Assembly (NCBI RefSeq): GCF_001613245.1
Contig: NZ_BDBZ01000021.1
Location: forward strand, 101,804-165,803
From: Nocardia speluncae NBRC 108251
Lineage (GTDB): Bacteria > Actinomycetota > Actinomycetes > Mycobacteriales > Mycobacteriaceae
DNA length: 64,000 bases
Reading direction: 5' to 3'
Shown here piece after piece: positions 1 through 7,967 of this stretch. The position numbers and the translations under genes were made by a program. Below the pieces are notes generated by a model. The model saw only the letters and a program-made list of their open reading frames with translations. It searched no databases and had not been told where the DNA came from. Each line of letters begins with the position of its first letter. The stretch's first letter is position 1.

Positions 1-337
1 GCCCTGCTTGCCCGATCAGGGTGCGGAAGCCGCAGGACCGGTTCTCCTTGTCCCAGTCGTTGAGGACGACTTCGCCGAGCACGCTGTTGTCGCCGGCGGT
101 CACGGCGAGGACCAGGCGGTCGTCGGCGGTGCTCCACCGGCGGTAGATTTCGCGCATCGTCTCGATCGGCGGGTTGGTGACCGGCTCGTCACGGGAATGT
201 ACTGTGCCGGTCAGAATCGCGACTTCGGGATCTTTGCGAATGATCTCGTCGAGAACGTCGGCATCGTCGGCATGGACGGGGCGTAGGGTGACGCGCTCGC
301 CGCGGAGCGTGGGTTTGTGGCTGAAGATCATGGACAT
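1..337 (-). CDS. GNAT-family N-acetyltransferase (RimJ/RimL-like), 3' end outside window
   Basis: An open frame on the minus strand starts at ATG 337 (an in-frame ATG lies at 331) and runs off the left edge, so only about 112 N-terminal residues are visible. The protein begins MSMIFSHKPTLRGERVTLRPV, the usual opening of RimJ/RimL-type acetyltransferases, and continues through DDADVLDEI and VLGEVVLND to CGFRTLIGQAG. The last stretch matches the start of the acetyl-CoA binding region. Such enzymes acetylate amino groups of proteins or small molecules; the substrate here is unknown. A weak purine-rich site (AAGAAAGA) precedes the start. The family call is by recognition only. Confidence 0.75.
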   Translation of the reverse strand, partial: MSMIFSHKPTLRGERVTLRPVHADDADVLDEIIRKDPEVAILTGTVHSRDEPVTNPPIETMREIYRRWSTADDRLVLAVTAGDNSVLGEVVLNDWDKENRSCGFRTLIGQAG

Positions 338-446
338 ACGGATCTTTCTTCGGCGCGTGTTCGGGGCAGGCAGGTGCTGGTTACCTACCCGATGATCGAG
401 TGGTGGACAACCGTGTGCGCCGGGCAAGCGGCGCAACCGAATGCGA

Positions 447-1262
447 TCAGATATCGAACTCCGCGATCACCGGCGCGTGATCGCTTGCTCCCTTACCTTT
501 GCGTTCCTCCCGGTCCACCCCCGCGTCCACCACGCTCGCCGCCAACGCCGGAGAGGCGAGGATGAAATCGATCCGCATCCCTTCCTTCCGCGGAAATCGC
601 AGCTGCGTGTAGTCCCAGTAGGTGTACACCCCGGGTCCGGGGGCGAAGGGCCGCATCACATCGGTGAATCCGGTCGCCGTGACGGCCGTGAACGCGTCCC
701 GTTCCGGCTGGGAGGTATGGGTTTTACCGGTGAAGAATTCGGTGGACCACACGTCGTCGTCGGTGGGCGCGATATTCCAGTCGCCGACCAGGGCGGTCGC
801 GGTCTCCGGGTTCTCGGTCAGCCAGCGGGCGGCATTGTTGCGCAGAGCCGTGAGCCAGGCGAGTTTGTATTCGTAATGTGGATCGTTCAGTGCGCGGCCG
901 TTGGGCACATAGAGGCTCCAAACCCGCACGCCACCGCAGGTGGCCCCGAGCGCACGTGCTTCGACCGTAGGGGTGCTGATCAGTGCCTCCGCGGCATCCC
1001 GATCGAATCCGGGCTGGCCCGGGAACCCGATCTCCACATCGTCCAGCCCGACCCGCGACGCTATCGCCACCCCGTTCCACTGGTTGAGCCCCACATGCGC
1101 GACCTCGTAACCGGCCTCGGTGAACCGTTCGAACGGGAACTGGTCGTCGCGGCATTTGGTTTCCTGTAATGCCACGACATCGATGTCCTGGCGGTCCAGC
1201 CAGGCCAGCACGCGGTCCTGCCGCGAGCGGATCGAATTGATATTCCAGGTGGCCAGTCGCAA
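447..1262 (-). CDS. xthA: exodeoxyribonuclease III (AP endonuclease)
   Basis: This 271-residue protein belongs to the exonuclease III/AP endonuclease family, which cleaves DNA 5' of abasic sites and removes 3' blocking groups in base-excision repair. The N terminus MRLATWNINSIRSR, the metal-binding glutamate motif LQETK (about residue 35), GDWNIAP (about 160) and the C-terminal SDHAPV are all present and intact. Length is normal for the family. It corresponds in position to M. tuberculosis Rv0427c and lies just downstream of the GNAT and def genes, on the same strand. Confidence 0.95.
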   Translation of the reverse strand: MRLATWNINSIRSRQDRVLAWLDRQDIDVVALQETKCRDDQFPFERFTEAGYEVAHVGLNQWNGVAIASRVGLDDVEIGFPGQPGFDRDAAEALISTPTVEARALGATCGGVRVWSLYVPNGRALNDPHYEYKLAWLTALRNNAARWLTENPETATALVGDWNIAPTDDDVWSTEFFTGKTHTSQPERDAFTAVTATGFTDVMRPFAPGPGVYTYWDYTQLRFPRKEGMRIDFILASPALAASVVDAGVDREERKGKGASDHAPVIAEFDI

Positions 1263-1295
1263 CTGAATTCCCGTCTGTGTCGAGGTGCGGCGACG

Positions 1296-2303
1296 TTACG
1301 ACGCCGGCGCTGCGCCGCCGGGCACGGCGTAGCGGTAGCTGTGATGGTCGAGGAAACCCAGCTCGCCGAAAAGTTCCAGTGCCTCCACATTACCGGCATC
1401 GACCTGCACGTACGCGTGGGTTGCGCCACGGTCGTGACCCCAGCGCAGCAGTTCCCCGCAGACCAGTGCGGCCAGGCCGTGGCGGCGGTGCGCGGCCAGG
1501 ACTGCCACGCATGTCAGGCCGACCCAGCGGCGGCCGTCCGAGGCGGTGGTGAGGGCGCCACGGGCGATCGCGATGGGGCCGGGCAGGCCCAGTGACGCGA
1601 ATCCCAGTTGCCCCTCGTGCACCGAGGTCAGCACCTCCGGCAGGGGGACGGTGGCGGTCTGGCCGCTGGGTTCGTCGCCGCGACAGCGGTGGATCTCGAG
1701 CCAGGCGATATCGGGTTCGGTGGAGATGCGAACCATGGACGGCCCTTGCGGGAGGACGAAATTCTCCAGATCTATGCCCAGTACCTGGGTTTCGCCCCAG
1801 CTGTTCCAGCCCGGCGGTACGGTCGCCAGCCGGTCCGGTAGTGCCAGTTGCAGCGGTAGCCCCTTGGCTGCGTACCAGGCGCCGATGCGGTGCAGCGTTT
1901 CCGCGTCGGTCCGCGCCGGCCCGCTCGAATCACCGATGGGTACAGCGGAATTGGCGCGGCGGGTATAGCCGTGCCCGGCGCGCAGTAGCCAGCCGTCCAG
2001 CCAGGCGTATTCGGTGCCCGGCCAGCCGTAGGCGGCCGCGGATTCGAGCGTGCGGATCTCGGAGATGCGAATCGGCCTGGGGCCCAGTGTTTTCAGCGCA
2101 ACCACCCGGGTGGCCGGAATCAGCACCGGGTGGCCGTCGGCGCCCATGACAGTGAGCGGGTTGGTGGAAACCACCTCGCCGATCACATCGGTCAGTGGCG
2201 GATCGCTGCCGTCCGGTAGCCGGTACCGGACAACGACCCGCTCACCGACCGGGATATCCGGTTCGGCCGGGTGCTGTTCGGGTTCCGGCGGTTCAGTCGT
2301 CAT
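1296..2303 (-). CDS. two-domain GNAT acetyltransferase (Rv0428c-like)
   Basis: About 335 residues. The N-terminal part (residues 15-75) looks like a small beta-barrel domain (GERVVVRYRLPDG, then TDVIGEV). The C-terminal 230 residues carry a GNAT fold with the acetyl-CoA loop RRHGLAALVCGELLRWG near residue 295. The start is placed at ATG 2303, inside the def stop region (ATGACGACTGA), giving an 11-nt overlap typical of translational coupling. An upstream in-frame start at 2327 would overlap def further. It resembles M. tuberculosis Rv0428c, also next to def. The substrate is not known. Confidence 0.85.
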   Translation of the reverse strand: MTTEPPEPEQHPAEPDIPVGERVVVRYRLPDGSDPPLTDVIGEVVSTNPLTVMGADGHPVLIPATRVVALKTLGPRPIRISEIRTLESAAAYGWPGTEYAWLDGWLLRAGHGYTRRANSAVPIGDSSGPARTDAETLHRIGAWYAAKGLPLQLALPDRLATVPPGWNSWGETQVLGIDLENFVLPQGPSMVRISTEPDIAWLEIHRCRGDEPSGQTATVPLPEVLTSVHEGQLGFASLGLPGPIAIARGALTTASDGRRWVGLTCVAVLAAHRRHGLAALVCGELLRWGHDRGATHAYVQVDAGNVEALELFGELGFLDHHSYRYAVPGGAAPAS

Positions 2304-2883
2304 ATCCGAACGGATCCGGATCGACACCGGGTAGCCAGCTCAGGCCGGGAACACCCCAGCCGTTGCGTTTCACCGATTTCTTCGCCGCCCGCGCGTGCCG
2401 GCCGATGAGCACATCGACGTAGAGATAGCCGTCCAGATGCCCGACCTCGTGCTGCAGCATCCGGGCGAAGAAACCTGTTCCCTCGATCTCGACCGGTTCG
2501 CCGTGCTCGTCGGTGCCGGTGACCTTGGCCCAGTCGGCGCGGCCGGTGGGGAACTGTTCGCCGGGTACGGAGAGGCAGCCCTCTTCGTCGTCGTCGGGGT
2601 CCGGCATGTTCTCCGGGATTGCCGAGGTCTCCAGTGCGGGGTTGATCACGGCCCCGCGGCGTCGTGCCACCGTGCCGTCTGCCGCCGGGTCGGGGCAGTC
2701 GTAGACGAAGAGCCGTTTGGACACTCCGACCTGGTTGGCGGCCAGGCCCACGCCGTTGGCGGCGTCCAGCGTTTCGTACATATCGGCGATCAGCCCGGCC
2801 AGTTCGGCCGGAGTTTCGGTCACCGGCTCGGTCGGGCGATGCAACACGGGATCGCCGACGATCACGATGGGCAGGATTGACAT
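2293..2883 (-). CDS. def: peptide deformylase
   Basis: A 196-residue Fe/Zn-dependent deformylase that removes the N-formyl group from nascent proteins. All three family motifs are present: GVGLAANQVG (about residue 45), EGCLSVPG (about 100) and QHEVGHLDG (about 145, the HExxH metal site). The protein has a C-terminal extension after the metal site ending PDPFGYDD, as in other actinobacterial deformylases. It is first in a minus-strand cluster def-GNAT-xthA. Confidence 0.95.
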   Translation of the reverse strand: MSILPIVIVGDPVLHRPTEPVTETPAELAGLIADMYETLDAANGVGLAANQVGVSKRLFVYDCPDPAADGTVARRRGAVINPALETSAIPENMPDPDDDEEGCLSVPGEQFPTGRADWAKVTGTDEHGEPVEIEGTGFFARMLQHEVGHLDGYLYVDVLIGRHARAAKKSVKRNGWGVPGLSWLPGVDPDPFGYDD

Positions 2884-3127
2884 GATTACGAGCTTATGGG
2901 GACGCGTGCTGCGGCCGGAATAGGGCCTGTCCGTGGCCGTCGGGGACGCAGTGGTGGCCGGACCGGCCGGTCGGCGCCCGGATTTCTGGTACTGATGTAC
3001 CGGACACGCCCGGGTCGACTCGTCAGCGGCCGGCGGGGCGTCGTGGTTGAATATCGCAAGGCAGTAACACGGTGACGCGTTCGGTCACGATTCGATCGCA
3101 TCCGGTGGTAACTCGGCGAGGAGCAAG

Positions 3128-3472
3128 ATGGACGGCGCAGCAGCGCGGGAGCTTTCCGCAATCCAGGGCAGTCCTCCGGCCAGTACGAATACATTCCCCG
3201 AACCGGCCCACGATCCCGAGAGCGGCTTGAGCCGCCGCGAACACGAGATCCTGGCCTTCGAGCGGCAGTGGTGGAAATACGCGGGCGCCAAGGAGGAGGC
3301 GATCCGCGAACTCTTCGCGCTTTCGCCCACCCGCTACTACCAGGTCCTCAACACCCTCATCGACCGGCCGGAGGCCCTGGCCGTCGACCCCATGCTGGTG
3401 AAACGCCTGCGCCGGCTGCGCGCCGGCCGCCAGAAATCCCGGGCCGCCCGCCGCCTCGGGTTTCAGGTGTAA
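3128..3472 (+). CDS. DUF3263 protein (Rv0430-like small helical protein)
   Basis: A 114-residue protein with the DUF3263 core: LSRREHEILAFERQWW followed by a helix-turn-helix-like segment (AIRELFALSPTRYYQVLN) and a basic C terminus (RLRRLRAGRQKSRAARRLGF). A good ribosome site GAGGAG lies 6 nt before ATG 3128. The fold suggests DNA binding, but no function is established in this record. It is adjacent to the LytR_C gene, as in M. tuberculosis (Rv0430-Rv0431), and divergent from def. Confidence 0.85.
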   Translation: MDGAAARELSAIQGSPPASTNTFPEPAHDPESGLSRREHEILAFERQWWKYAGAKEEAIRELFALSPTRYYQVLNTLIDRPEALAVDPMLVKRLRRLRAGRQKSRAARRLGFQV

Positions 3473-3561
3473 ACCCCACTCGCGTACCCGTGTGCTGTTC
3501 GCGAAGGCCGAATCCGCGCGCCGGGGGTGCGCCGTAGCCACCTCCCGCTAGGCTCGGGCGG

Positions 3562-4125
3562 GTGAGCAATTCGAACCCTGGCTCCGGTGGTCCGCCGCTG
3601 CGTGCGACCGCAATGGTTCTGATCGCCCTGGCGATCGTTTTCGCCGGTCTGGGCGCGATGTCGCTGTCGAGTGCGGATTCCGGCAGTGACAACGCCGAGG
3701 GGGCCGGCACTACCTCGGCCTCCGCTGCGCAGACCACCCTGCGTGCCACGACCACAGCGGCGGCGCCCACCACTGCCGCCGTCGGTGCACCGTCCGCCGG
3801 CGCGACCACTACGCCGGGCGCGAGCACCACACCTCCCGCCGGTGAAGTCGACCGCGCCACCCCGGTCCGCGTACTCAACAACAGTCTGGTCGCCGGTTTG
3901 GCCGCCACCACGGCCGACGAACTCGTGGCCCTCGGCTGGACCAACACCTCGACCGGTAACTACGCCGCCAACACGCTCGCGGCCACCACGGTCTACTACG
4001 GTTCCGCACCGGGCGACGAAGCCGCCGCGGCGGCGGTCGCCGCCGATCTCGGTGCCACCACCGCGCCCATGCCCCCCGGGCTCGGCGAAGATTCGGGCGT
4101 GGTCGTCGTGGTCACCGGCCGGTGA
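3562..4125 (+). CDS. LytR_C-domain membrane-anchored protein (Rv0431-like)
   Basis: About 187 residues, GTG start. One transmembrane helix at residues 14-36 is followed by a long Ala/Thr/Pro-rich low-complexity spacer (about residues 45-95). A C-terminal LytR_C domain begins at VRVLNNSLVAGLAATTADEL and ends VVVVTGR. LytR_C domains occur on cell-envelope proteins of Gram-positive bacteria, so an extracytoplasmic role is likely. The position between the DUF3263 gene and sodC matches M. tuberculosis. Confidence 0.85.
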   Translation: MSNSNPGSGGPPLRATAMVLIALAIVFAGLGAMSLSSADSGSDNAEGAGTTSASAAQTTLRATTTAAAPTTAAVGAPSAGATTTPGASTTPPAGEVDRATPVRVLNNSLVAGLAATTADELVALGWTNTSTGNYAANTLAATTVYYGSAPGDEAAAAAVAADLGATTAPMPPGLGEDSGVVVVVTGR

Positions 4126-4250
4126 GCAGGACCAGCCGGAGGTCGGGGGCCTCCCGGGCAGGTGTCGCGGGCGTGGCATCATCATCTGCGTCGAATGATC
4201 GTTGTCGAAACGCTGTATCCGTAAACTCGGTACTCGTAAAGGAGTTCCTG

Positions 4251-4937
4251 ATGGCACAGTCCACATCTCGTCGCCCGTCTTGGCGGAGCGTGACCCCGGT
4301 GCTGGCTGTCGCGGCTTTCGGCCTCGTTGCCTGCACGAACAGCCAGGAATCCAGCGACGTGGCGGGCACGACTCCGCCGGTCTTCACTTCCTCGCCTGCC
4401 CCGGCCGGCGAAAGTGAGCACGGCGAAGCGCAGCAGGACACCCCGGCCGGTTCCGGTACGGAGGTCGAGCTGAAGTCCCCGAGCGGCGCGAAGATCGGTA
4501 CCGCGAACTTCACCGACGAGGGCAACCATCTGCGCGTCACCGTCGACGCCACCGGCCTGACGCCGGGCTTCCACGGGCTGCATATCCACCAGCAGGGCAA
4601 ATGCGAGGCCAATTCCGCGCCGCCTGCCGGTGGCGCGCCCGGCGACTTCCTGTCCGCGGGTGGGCATCTGCAGGTCGGCGGTGCCACCGGGCATCCGGCC
4701 AGTGGTGATCTGAGCTCGCTGCAGGTGCGCGAGGACGGCCACGGCTACCTGGTGACGACCACCGACAACGTCACCATGTCCGATATCCAGGGCAAGGCGA
4801 TCATCATCCATGCCGGTTCGGACAACTTCGCCAATATTCCGGACCGCTACTCCCGCGCGGGTGGCACCGGCCCGGATGAGCAGACGATGAGCACCGGTGA
4901 CGCGGGCGGCCGCGTGGGCTGCGGCGTCATCGGGTAG
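4251..4937 (+). CDS. sodC: superoxide dismutase [Cu-Zn type], lipoprotein
   Basis: About 228 residues. The start at ATG 4251 is set by AAAGGAG 7 nt upstream. The N terminus is a lipoprotein signal with lipobox LVAC followed by an acidic/Pro linker, so the enzyme is anchored outside the membrane. Dismutase motifs are clear: GFHGLHIHQQGKC (copper ligands), GGHL (bridging histidine), HAGSDNFANIPDRY and the C-terminal GRVGCGVIG with the disulfide cysteine. The stretch between GGH and the zinc aspartate is short and holds a single histidine. The M. tuberculosis homologue is known to be zinc-free, and this one may be too. The gene precedes the glutamate-cysteine ligase. Confidence 0.95.
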   Translation: MAQSTSRRPSWRSVTPVLAVAAFGLVACTNSQESSDVAGTTPPVFTSSPAPAGESEHGEAQQDTPAGSGTEVELKSPSGAKIGTANFTDEGNHLRVTVDATGLTPGFHGLHIHQQGKCEANSAPPAGGAPGDFLSAGGHLQVGGATGHPASGDLSSLQVREDGHGYLVTTTDNVTMSDIQGKAIIIHAGSDNFANIPDRYSRAGGTGPDEQTMSTGDAGGRVGCGVIG

Positions 4938-4962
4938 CTGTCGACCCGCGACGGAGGCGTGT

Positions 4963-6132
4963 ATGGGTGGGGCACGGATCGACCCGGTACCTTTCCGTGG
5001 CTCGCCCCGGCCGACCATCGGGATCGAATGGGAGATCGCACTCGTCGACAAGGCGAGCCGCGATCTGTCCAATACCGCATCCGCCGTCTTCGACGCTGTC
5101 GGTGAACTCCGCGCCCACGACGGCACTCCGCAGGTCAGCAAGGAACTGCTGCGCAACACCGTGGAATTGGTCACCGGGGTGCACGAAACCGTCGGCGCAG
5201 CAGTGCAGGACCTGTCCGCCACCATGGATACCGTGCGCCGGGCCGCCGACGAGCTCGGCGTGGACCTGTTCTGCGCCGGTACCCACCCGTTCGCGCAGTG
5301 GTCGACCCAACAGCTCACGCGTTCGGTGCATTACGACGAGCTGATCGAACGCACCCAGTGGTGGGGTCGGCAGATGCTGATCTGGGGTGTGCACGTGCAC
5401 GTCGGGGTATCGCACCGGGAGAAGGTTTTCCCGATCCTGAACTCGTTGCTGCTGTCCTATCCGCATCTGCTGGCGCTTTCGGCGTCCTCGCCGATGTGGT
5501 CCGGCTCGGATACCGGTTACGCGAGCAACCGGGCGCTGATGTTCCAGCAATTGCCGACGGCGGGCCTGCCGTTCCAGTTCGAGAACTGGAACCAATTCGA
5601 GCATTACGTGCACGACGAGATGAAAACCGGTGTGTTCGAACAGCTCGGCGGTATGCACTGGGATATCCGGCCCGCACCGAAATGGGGGACCATCGAGGTA
5701 CGGATCTGCGACGGGATCTCCAACCGCGGTGAGCTCGCCGCGCTGGCGGCGCTGATCCACTGTCTGATCGTGCATCTCGACGAACGGGTGGAACGGGGCG
5801 AAGAGTTGCCGACCCTGCCGCCCTGGCATGTGCAGGAGAACAAATGGCGGGCGGCCCGATACGGGTTGGACGCCATTGTGATCGTCGGCTCGGACAATAC
5901 CGAACGCCTGGTCACCGAGGATCTCGACGATCTGCTGAATCGGCTGGAACCGACCGCACGACGGCTGGGTTGCGCCGATGAGCTCGCGGCTGTGGCGGAT
6001 ATCCCACGCCGGGGCGCGAACTATCAACGCCAGCGTCAAACCGCCGCCGCTGCACAGGGCGACCTGATCGCCGTAGTAGATGCTCTTGTTCAAGAGCTGA
6101 ACAATTCGGGACCCTTTTCGTATCCGGCTTGA
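4963..6132 (+). CDS. glutamate--cysteine ligase, YbdK type (carboxylate-amine ligase)
   Basis: About 389 residues. ATG 4963 is preceded by GGAGG. The N terminus PTIGIEWEIALVDK is the family signature with the metal-binding E-x-E glutamates. Further conserved stretches are GVHVHVG (about 140), HWDIRPAPKWGTIEVRICDG (about 230) and a C-terminal RGANYQRQR. Enzymes of this family ligate glutamate and cysteine, or other carboxylate/amine pairs. It sits 25 nt after sodC, as in M. tuberculosis (Rv0432-Rv0433). Actinobacteria rely on mycothiol, so the physiological product is uncertain. Confidence 0.9.
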   Translation: MGGARIDPVPFRGSPRPTIGIEWEIALVDKASRDLSNTASAVFDAVGELRAHDGTPQVSKELLRNTVELVTGVHETVGAAVQDLSATMDTVRRAADELGVDLFCAGTHPFAQWSTQQLTRSVHYDELIERTQWWGRQMLIWGVHVHVGVSHREKVFPILNSLLLSYPHLLALSASSPMWSGSDTGYASNRALMFQQLPTAGLPFQFENWNQFEHYVHDEMKTGVFEQLGGMHWDIRPAPKWGTIEVRICDGISNRGELAALAALIHCLIVHLDERVERGEELPTLPPWHVQENKWRAARYGLDAIVIVGSDNTERLVTEDLDDLLNRLEPTARRLGCADELAAVADIPRRGANYQRQRQTAAAAQGDLIAVVDALVQELNNSGPFSYPA

Positions 6133-6248
6133 TCCCGCCACCGGACCGCGGGTATCCGCGTATGTCCGAATTGCTCGGTGTGGTCCATAGAAGGGTTTGC
6201 GCTCCGGTTTTGTTCGGGGGCGACGAAGTAGTCGTGTCGGCGCCGGTC

Positions 6249-6253
6249 CATAG
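6249..6253. repeat. target site duplication CATAG, left copy
   Basis: The pentamer directly outside the left GGGG tip is identical to 9422-9426 outside the right tip. Five base pairs is the usual duplication made by Tn3-family transposition. Confidence 0.7.
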
Positions 6254-6380
6254 GGGGCCCGTTAGTAACCGCCGCAAAAACAACGGATATGGGGCCTGGC
6301 CCGGATAACGGGGCCGCTTCGCGCAGGCTGGAGCGCTATAGCCGCAGGTCGGCAGATGCACTACCCCGGATATCGGGCTG
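6254..6380 (+). repeat. left terminal inverted repeat of the Tn3-like element
   Basis: 127 bp, outer end GGGGCCCGTTAGTAACCG, inner end ATATCGGGCTG. It is the inverted partner of 9294-9421. A nested perfect inverted repeat (TACCCCGGATA arms, 9-bp spacer) spans its inner edge at 6362-6392. That repeat is degenerate in the right copy, so it may be a protein-binding site beyond the transposase end. Confidence 0.85.
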
Positions 6381-6528
6381 TTATCCGGGGTATCCCTGCT
6401 ATCGTTGAGCGGTCACGGCCGGACGCGTACCGCTTTTCGCCGCAGTCACCGATGCCCACGCCGCCGGATGACAGAGTCGGCCAGAGTCTCTCGGGGCCCG
6501 CGCAATGAGCGACGCCGTCCTGCCTACC

Positions 6529-6558
6529 GGTGCCTCCACCCGGTCGGGTGGAGGCACC
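6529..6558. terminator. strong hairpin upstream of the methyltransferase gene
   Basis: A perfect 13-bp stem (GGTGCCTCCACCC and its complement) encloses a 4-base loop GGTC. No T-run follows, which is usual for high-GC terminators. It lies inside the mobile element, 54 bp before the methyltransferase start, so it may insulate the cargo gene from read-through or be a structured leader. Confidence 0.6.
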
Positions 6559-6611
6559 TTCGTCGTTCCCGGGTAGCGGCGCCGCCGCGATCATGGAATA
6601 TCGTGCCGGTC

Positions 6612-7256
6612 ATGACCACGGATGACTGGTTGGCCGACACCCGAACCTCGTATGACACGGTCGCGGTCAGCTATGCCGACCAAGTGCGCGGTGCCCTCGC
6701 CGGACACCAGTACCTTCGCGCGGCTCTGGCGTTGTTCGCCGACAGCGTGCGGACCGCTGGCAGCGGACCGGTCGCGGACGTCGGCTGCGGCCCCGGTGAA
6801 GTCACCGCCCACCTGCATGAGCTCGGTGTCGACGCCTTCGGTATCGACCTCTCCCCGGCGATGATCGACGTGGCCCGGCGCGCCCACCCCGGCCTGCGGT
6901 TCGAGGTGGGCTCGATGACGGAGCTGAACCTCCCCGTCGCTTCGGTGGCCGGCCTGCTCGCCTGGCAGTCGTTGATCCACGTCCCAGACGACGAGGTGCC
7001 GACTGTGTTCGGGCGCTTCCACCGAGCATTGCGTCCCGGCGGACCGTTGCAACTGCTGTTTCACGTCGGCGACGAGTCGCGGTTGAAGACGGAGGGCTAC
7101 GGCGGTCACCCGATGAAGGTCCATGTCCACCACCGTCAGCCGAACCAGGTGGCATCCTGGCTGCACGATGCCGGGTTCGTGGTCGAGGCCCAGATGCTGC
7201 TCGACCCGGATGCGAAGGCTCAGCAAGCGATTCTTTTCGCACGCAGTAAGTCCTAA
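6612..7256 (+). CDS. class I SAM-dependent methyltransferase
   Basis: 214 residues from ATG 6612. The N terminus DWLADTRTSYDTVAVSYAD is typical of actinobacterial small-molecule methyltransferases. SAM-binding motif I is VADVGCGPGEV (about residue 55), followed by an acidic strand end (AFGIDLS) and the motif LHxRALRPGG-like segment FHRALRPGGPLQLLFH. It uses S-adenosylmethionine to methylate an unknown substrate. This is the only complete recognisable gene of the mobile element. Upstream in-frame codons (from 6405) look non-coding and contain the hairpin, so the later start is preferred. No strong ribosome site is visible. Confidence 0.8.
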   Translation: MTTDDWLADTRTSYDTVAVSYADQVRGALAGHQYLRAALALFADSVRTAGSGPVADVGCGPGEVTAHLHELGVDAFGIDLSPAMIDVARRAHPGLRFEVGSMTELNLPVASVAGLLAWQSLIHVPDDEVPTVFGRFHRALRPGGPLQLLFHVGDESRLKTEGYGGHPMKVHVHHRQPNQVASWLHDAGFVVEAQMLLDPDAKAQQAILFARSKS

Positions 7257-7290
7257 CTTCTGCATATGTCGGGCTCGCCACTGGCCGGGT

Positions 7291-7524
7291 GTGGCGGGTG
7301 ATCATCTGGCACTCCGGACGCCAGTGGGCGGGCATCACCGCCGACAAGCTGCGGATCGGAGTCGAGGGCGCCCCTACTCCTTCGGCTACGTCGCCGGACC
7401 GCACTACCCGCGAGCCTGGGACCACGACTGGACCCAGGACGGACGATCCTGCGCGGACCTGATCCCGGATATGACGACCACCGAATGGCTCGGCCGCGAG
7501 CACACGAACCGGGCCCTGGGGTAG
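7291..7524 (+). pseudogene. frame-disrupted remnant of unknown gene
   Basis: Two frames each look coding for half of this stretch. From GTG 7291 the sequence reads VWRVIIWHSGRQWAGITADK. After about 7372 the plausible reading moves to another frame (YSFGYVAGPHYPRAWDHDW) and ends at a stop at 7524. This suggests a frameshifted remnant inside the mobile element. I do not recognise the family. Confidence 0.35.
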
Positions 7525-7536
7525 CGCCGGGACCGG

Positions 7537-7704
7537 TCAGAACAGGGTGTCGCGCACCCGCAGCGGCCGGTAGCCCGTCGGGCCGAGCGCGGCGAGTTCG
7601 GCGTCGATGTCGACTTCGATCGCGCCGAAGAAGTTGATGTTGGCGCTGTGCGCGGGTGAGATGTGGGCCAGGACCTCGTCGTCGATGCGGTGGCCGCGGC
7701 TACG
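7537..7704 (-). pseudogene. C-terminal fragment of a Tn3-family transposase (TnpA)
   Basis: Reading on the minus strand from 7704 gives 55 codons ending at a TGA: RIDDEVLAHISPAHSANINF, then a GAIEVDIDAEL segment and GYRPLRVRDTLF. This matches the extreme C terminus of Tn3-family transposases (LAHISP...HINxxG...RPLR). The frame is cut exactly at an internal copy of the element terminus (7705-7744), so about 95 per cent of the transposase is missing. It supports classing the surrounding element as Tn3-derived. Confidence 0.65.
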
Positions 7705-7744
7705 CCATATCCGTTGGTTTTTCGGCGGTTACTACCGGAACCCC
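7705..7744 (-). repeat. internal copy of the Tn3-like terminus (copy B)
   Basis: Read on the minus strand it begins GGGGTTCCGGTAGTAACCGC and ends ACGGATATGG, matching the 38-40 bp tip of the outer repeats at most positions. Its GGGG end points right, towards the acetyltransferase fragment; its inner end touches the transposase fragment. Confidence 0.75.
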
Positions 7745-7747
7745 AAA

Positions 7748-7937
7748 ACGGGCAATCAGCGAACATGAAGTTGCCGTGGGGGTGCGCTCCTTTGGTTGCG
7801 TCATCGCCGCCGACAACCCCGAAAGCCTGAAAGCTATCCAGCGAGCCGGATACGAGTGTGTCCGCATCGACAAGGTCGCCAGTCGGCCCGGTCGGCCCGA
7901 TAAGACCGGGAACCTTCATTTCCGACTGAAGCGGTAA
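7748..7937 (+). pseudogene. C-terminal fragment of a GNAT acetyltransferase
   Basis: Immediately to the right of the internal terminus an open frame carries HEVAVGVRSFGCVIAADNP and SLKAIQRAGYECV, the strand-loop-helix pattern of GNAT C termini (DNPxSLxxIxxAGF). It ends NLHFRLKR at 7937. The 5' part is absent, cut at the repeat, so the gene is broken. Confidence 0.5.
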
Positions 7938-7967
7938 ATCTCTGCTGGTGTCGATACCATCGGCGGC

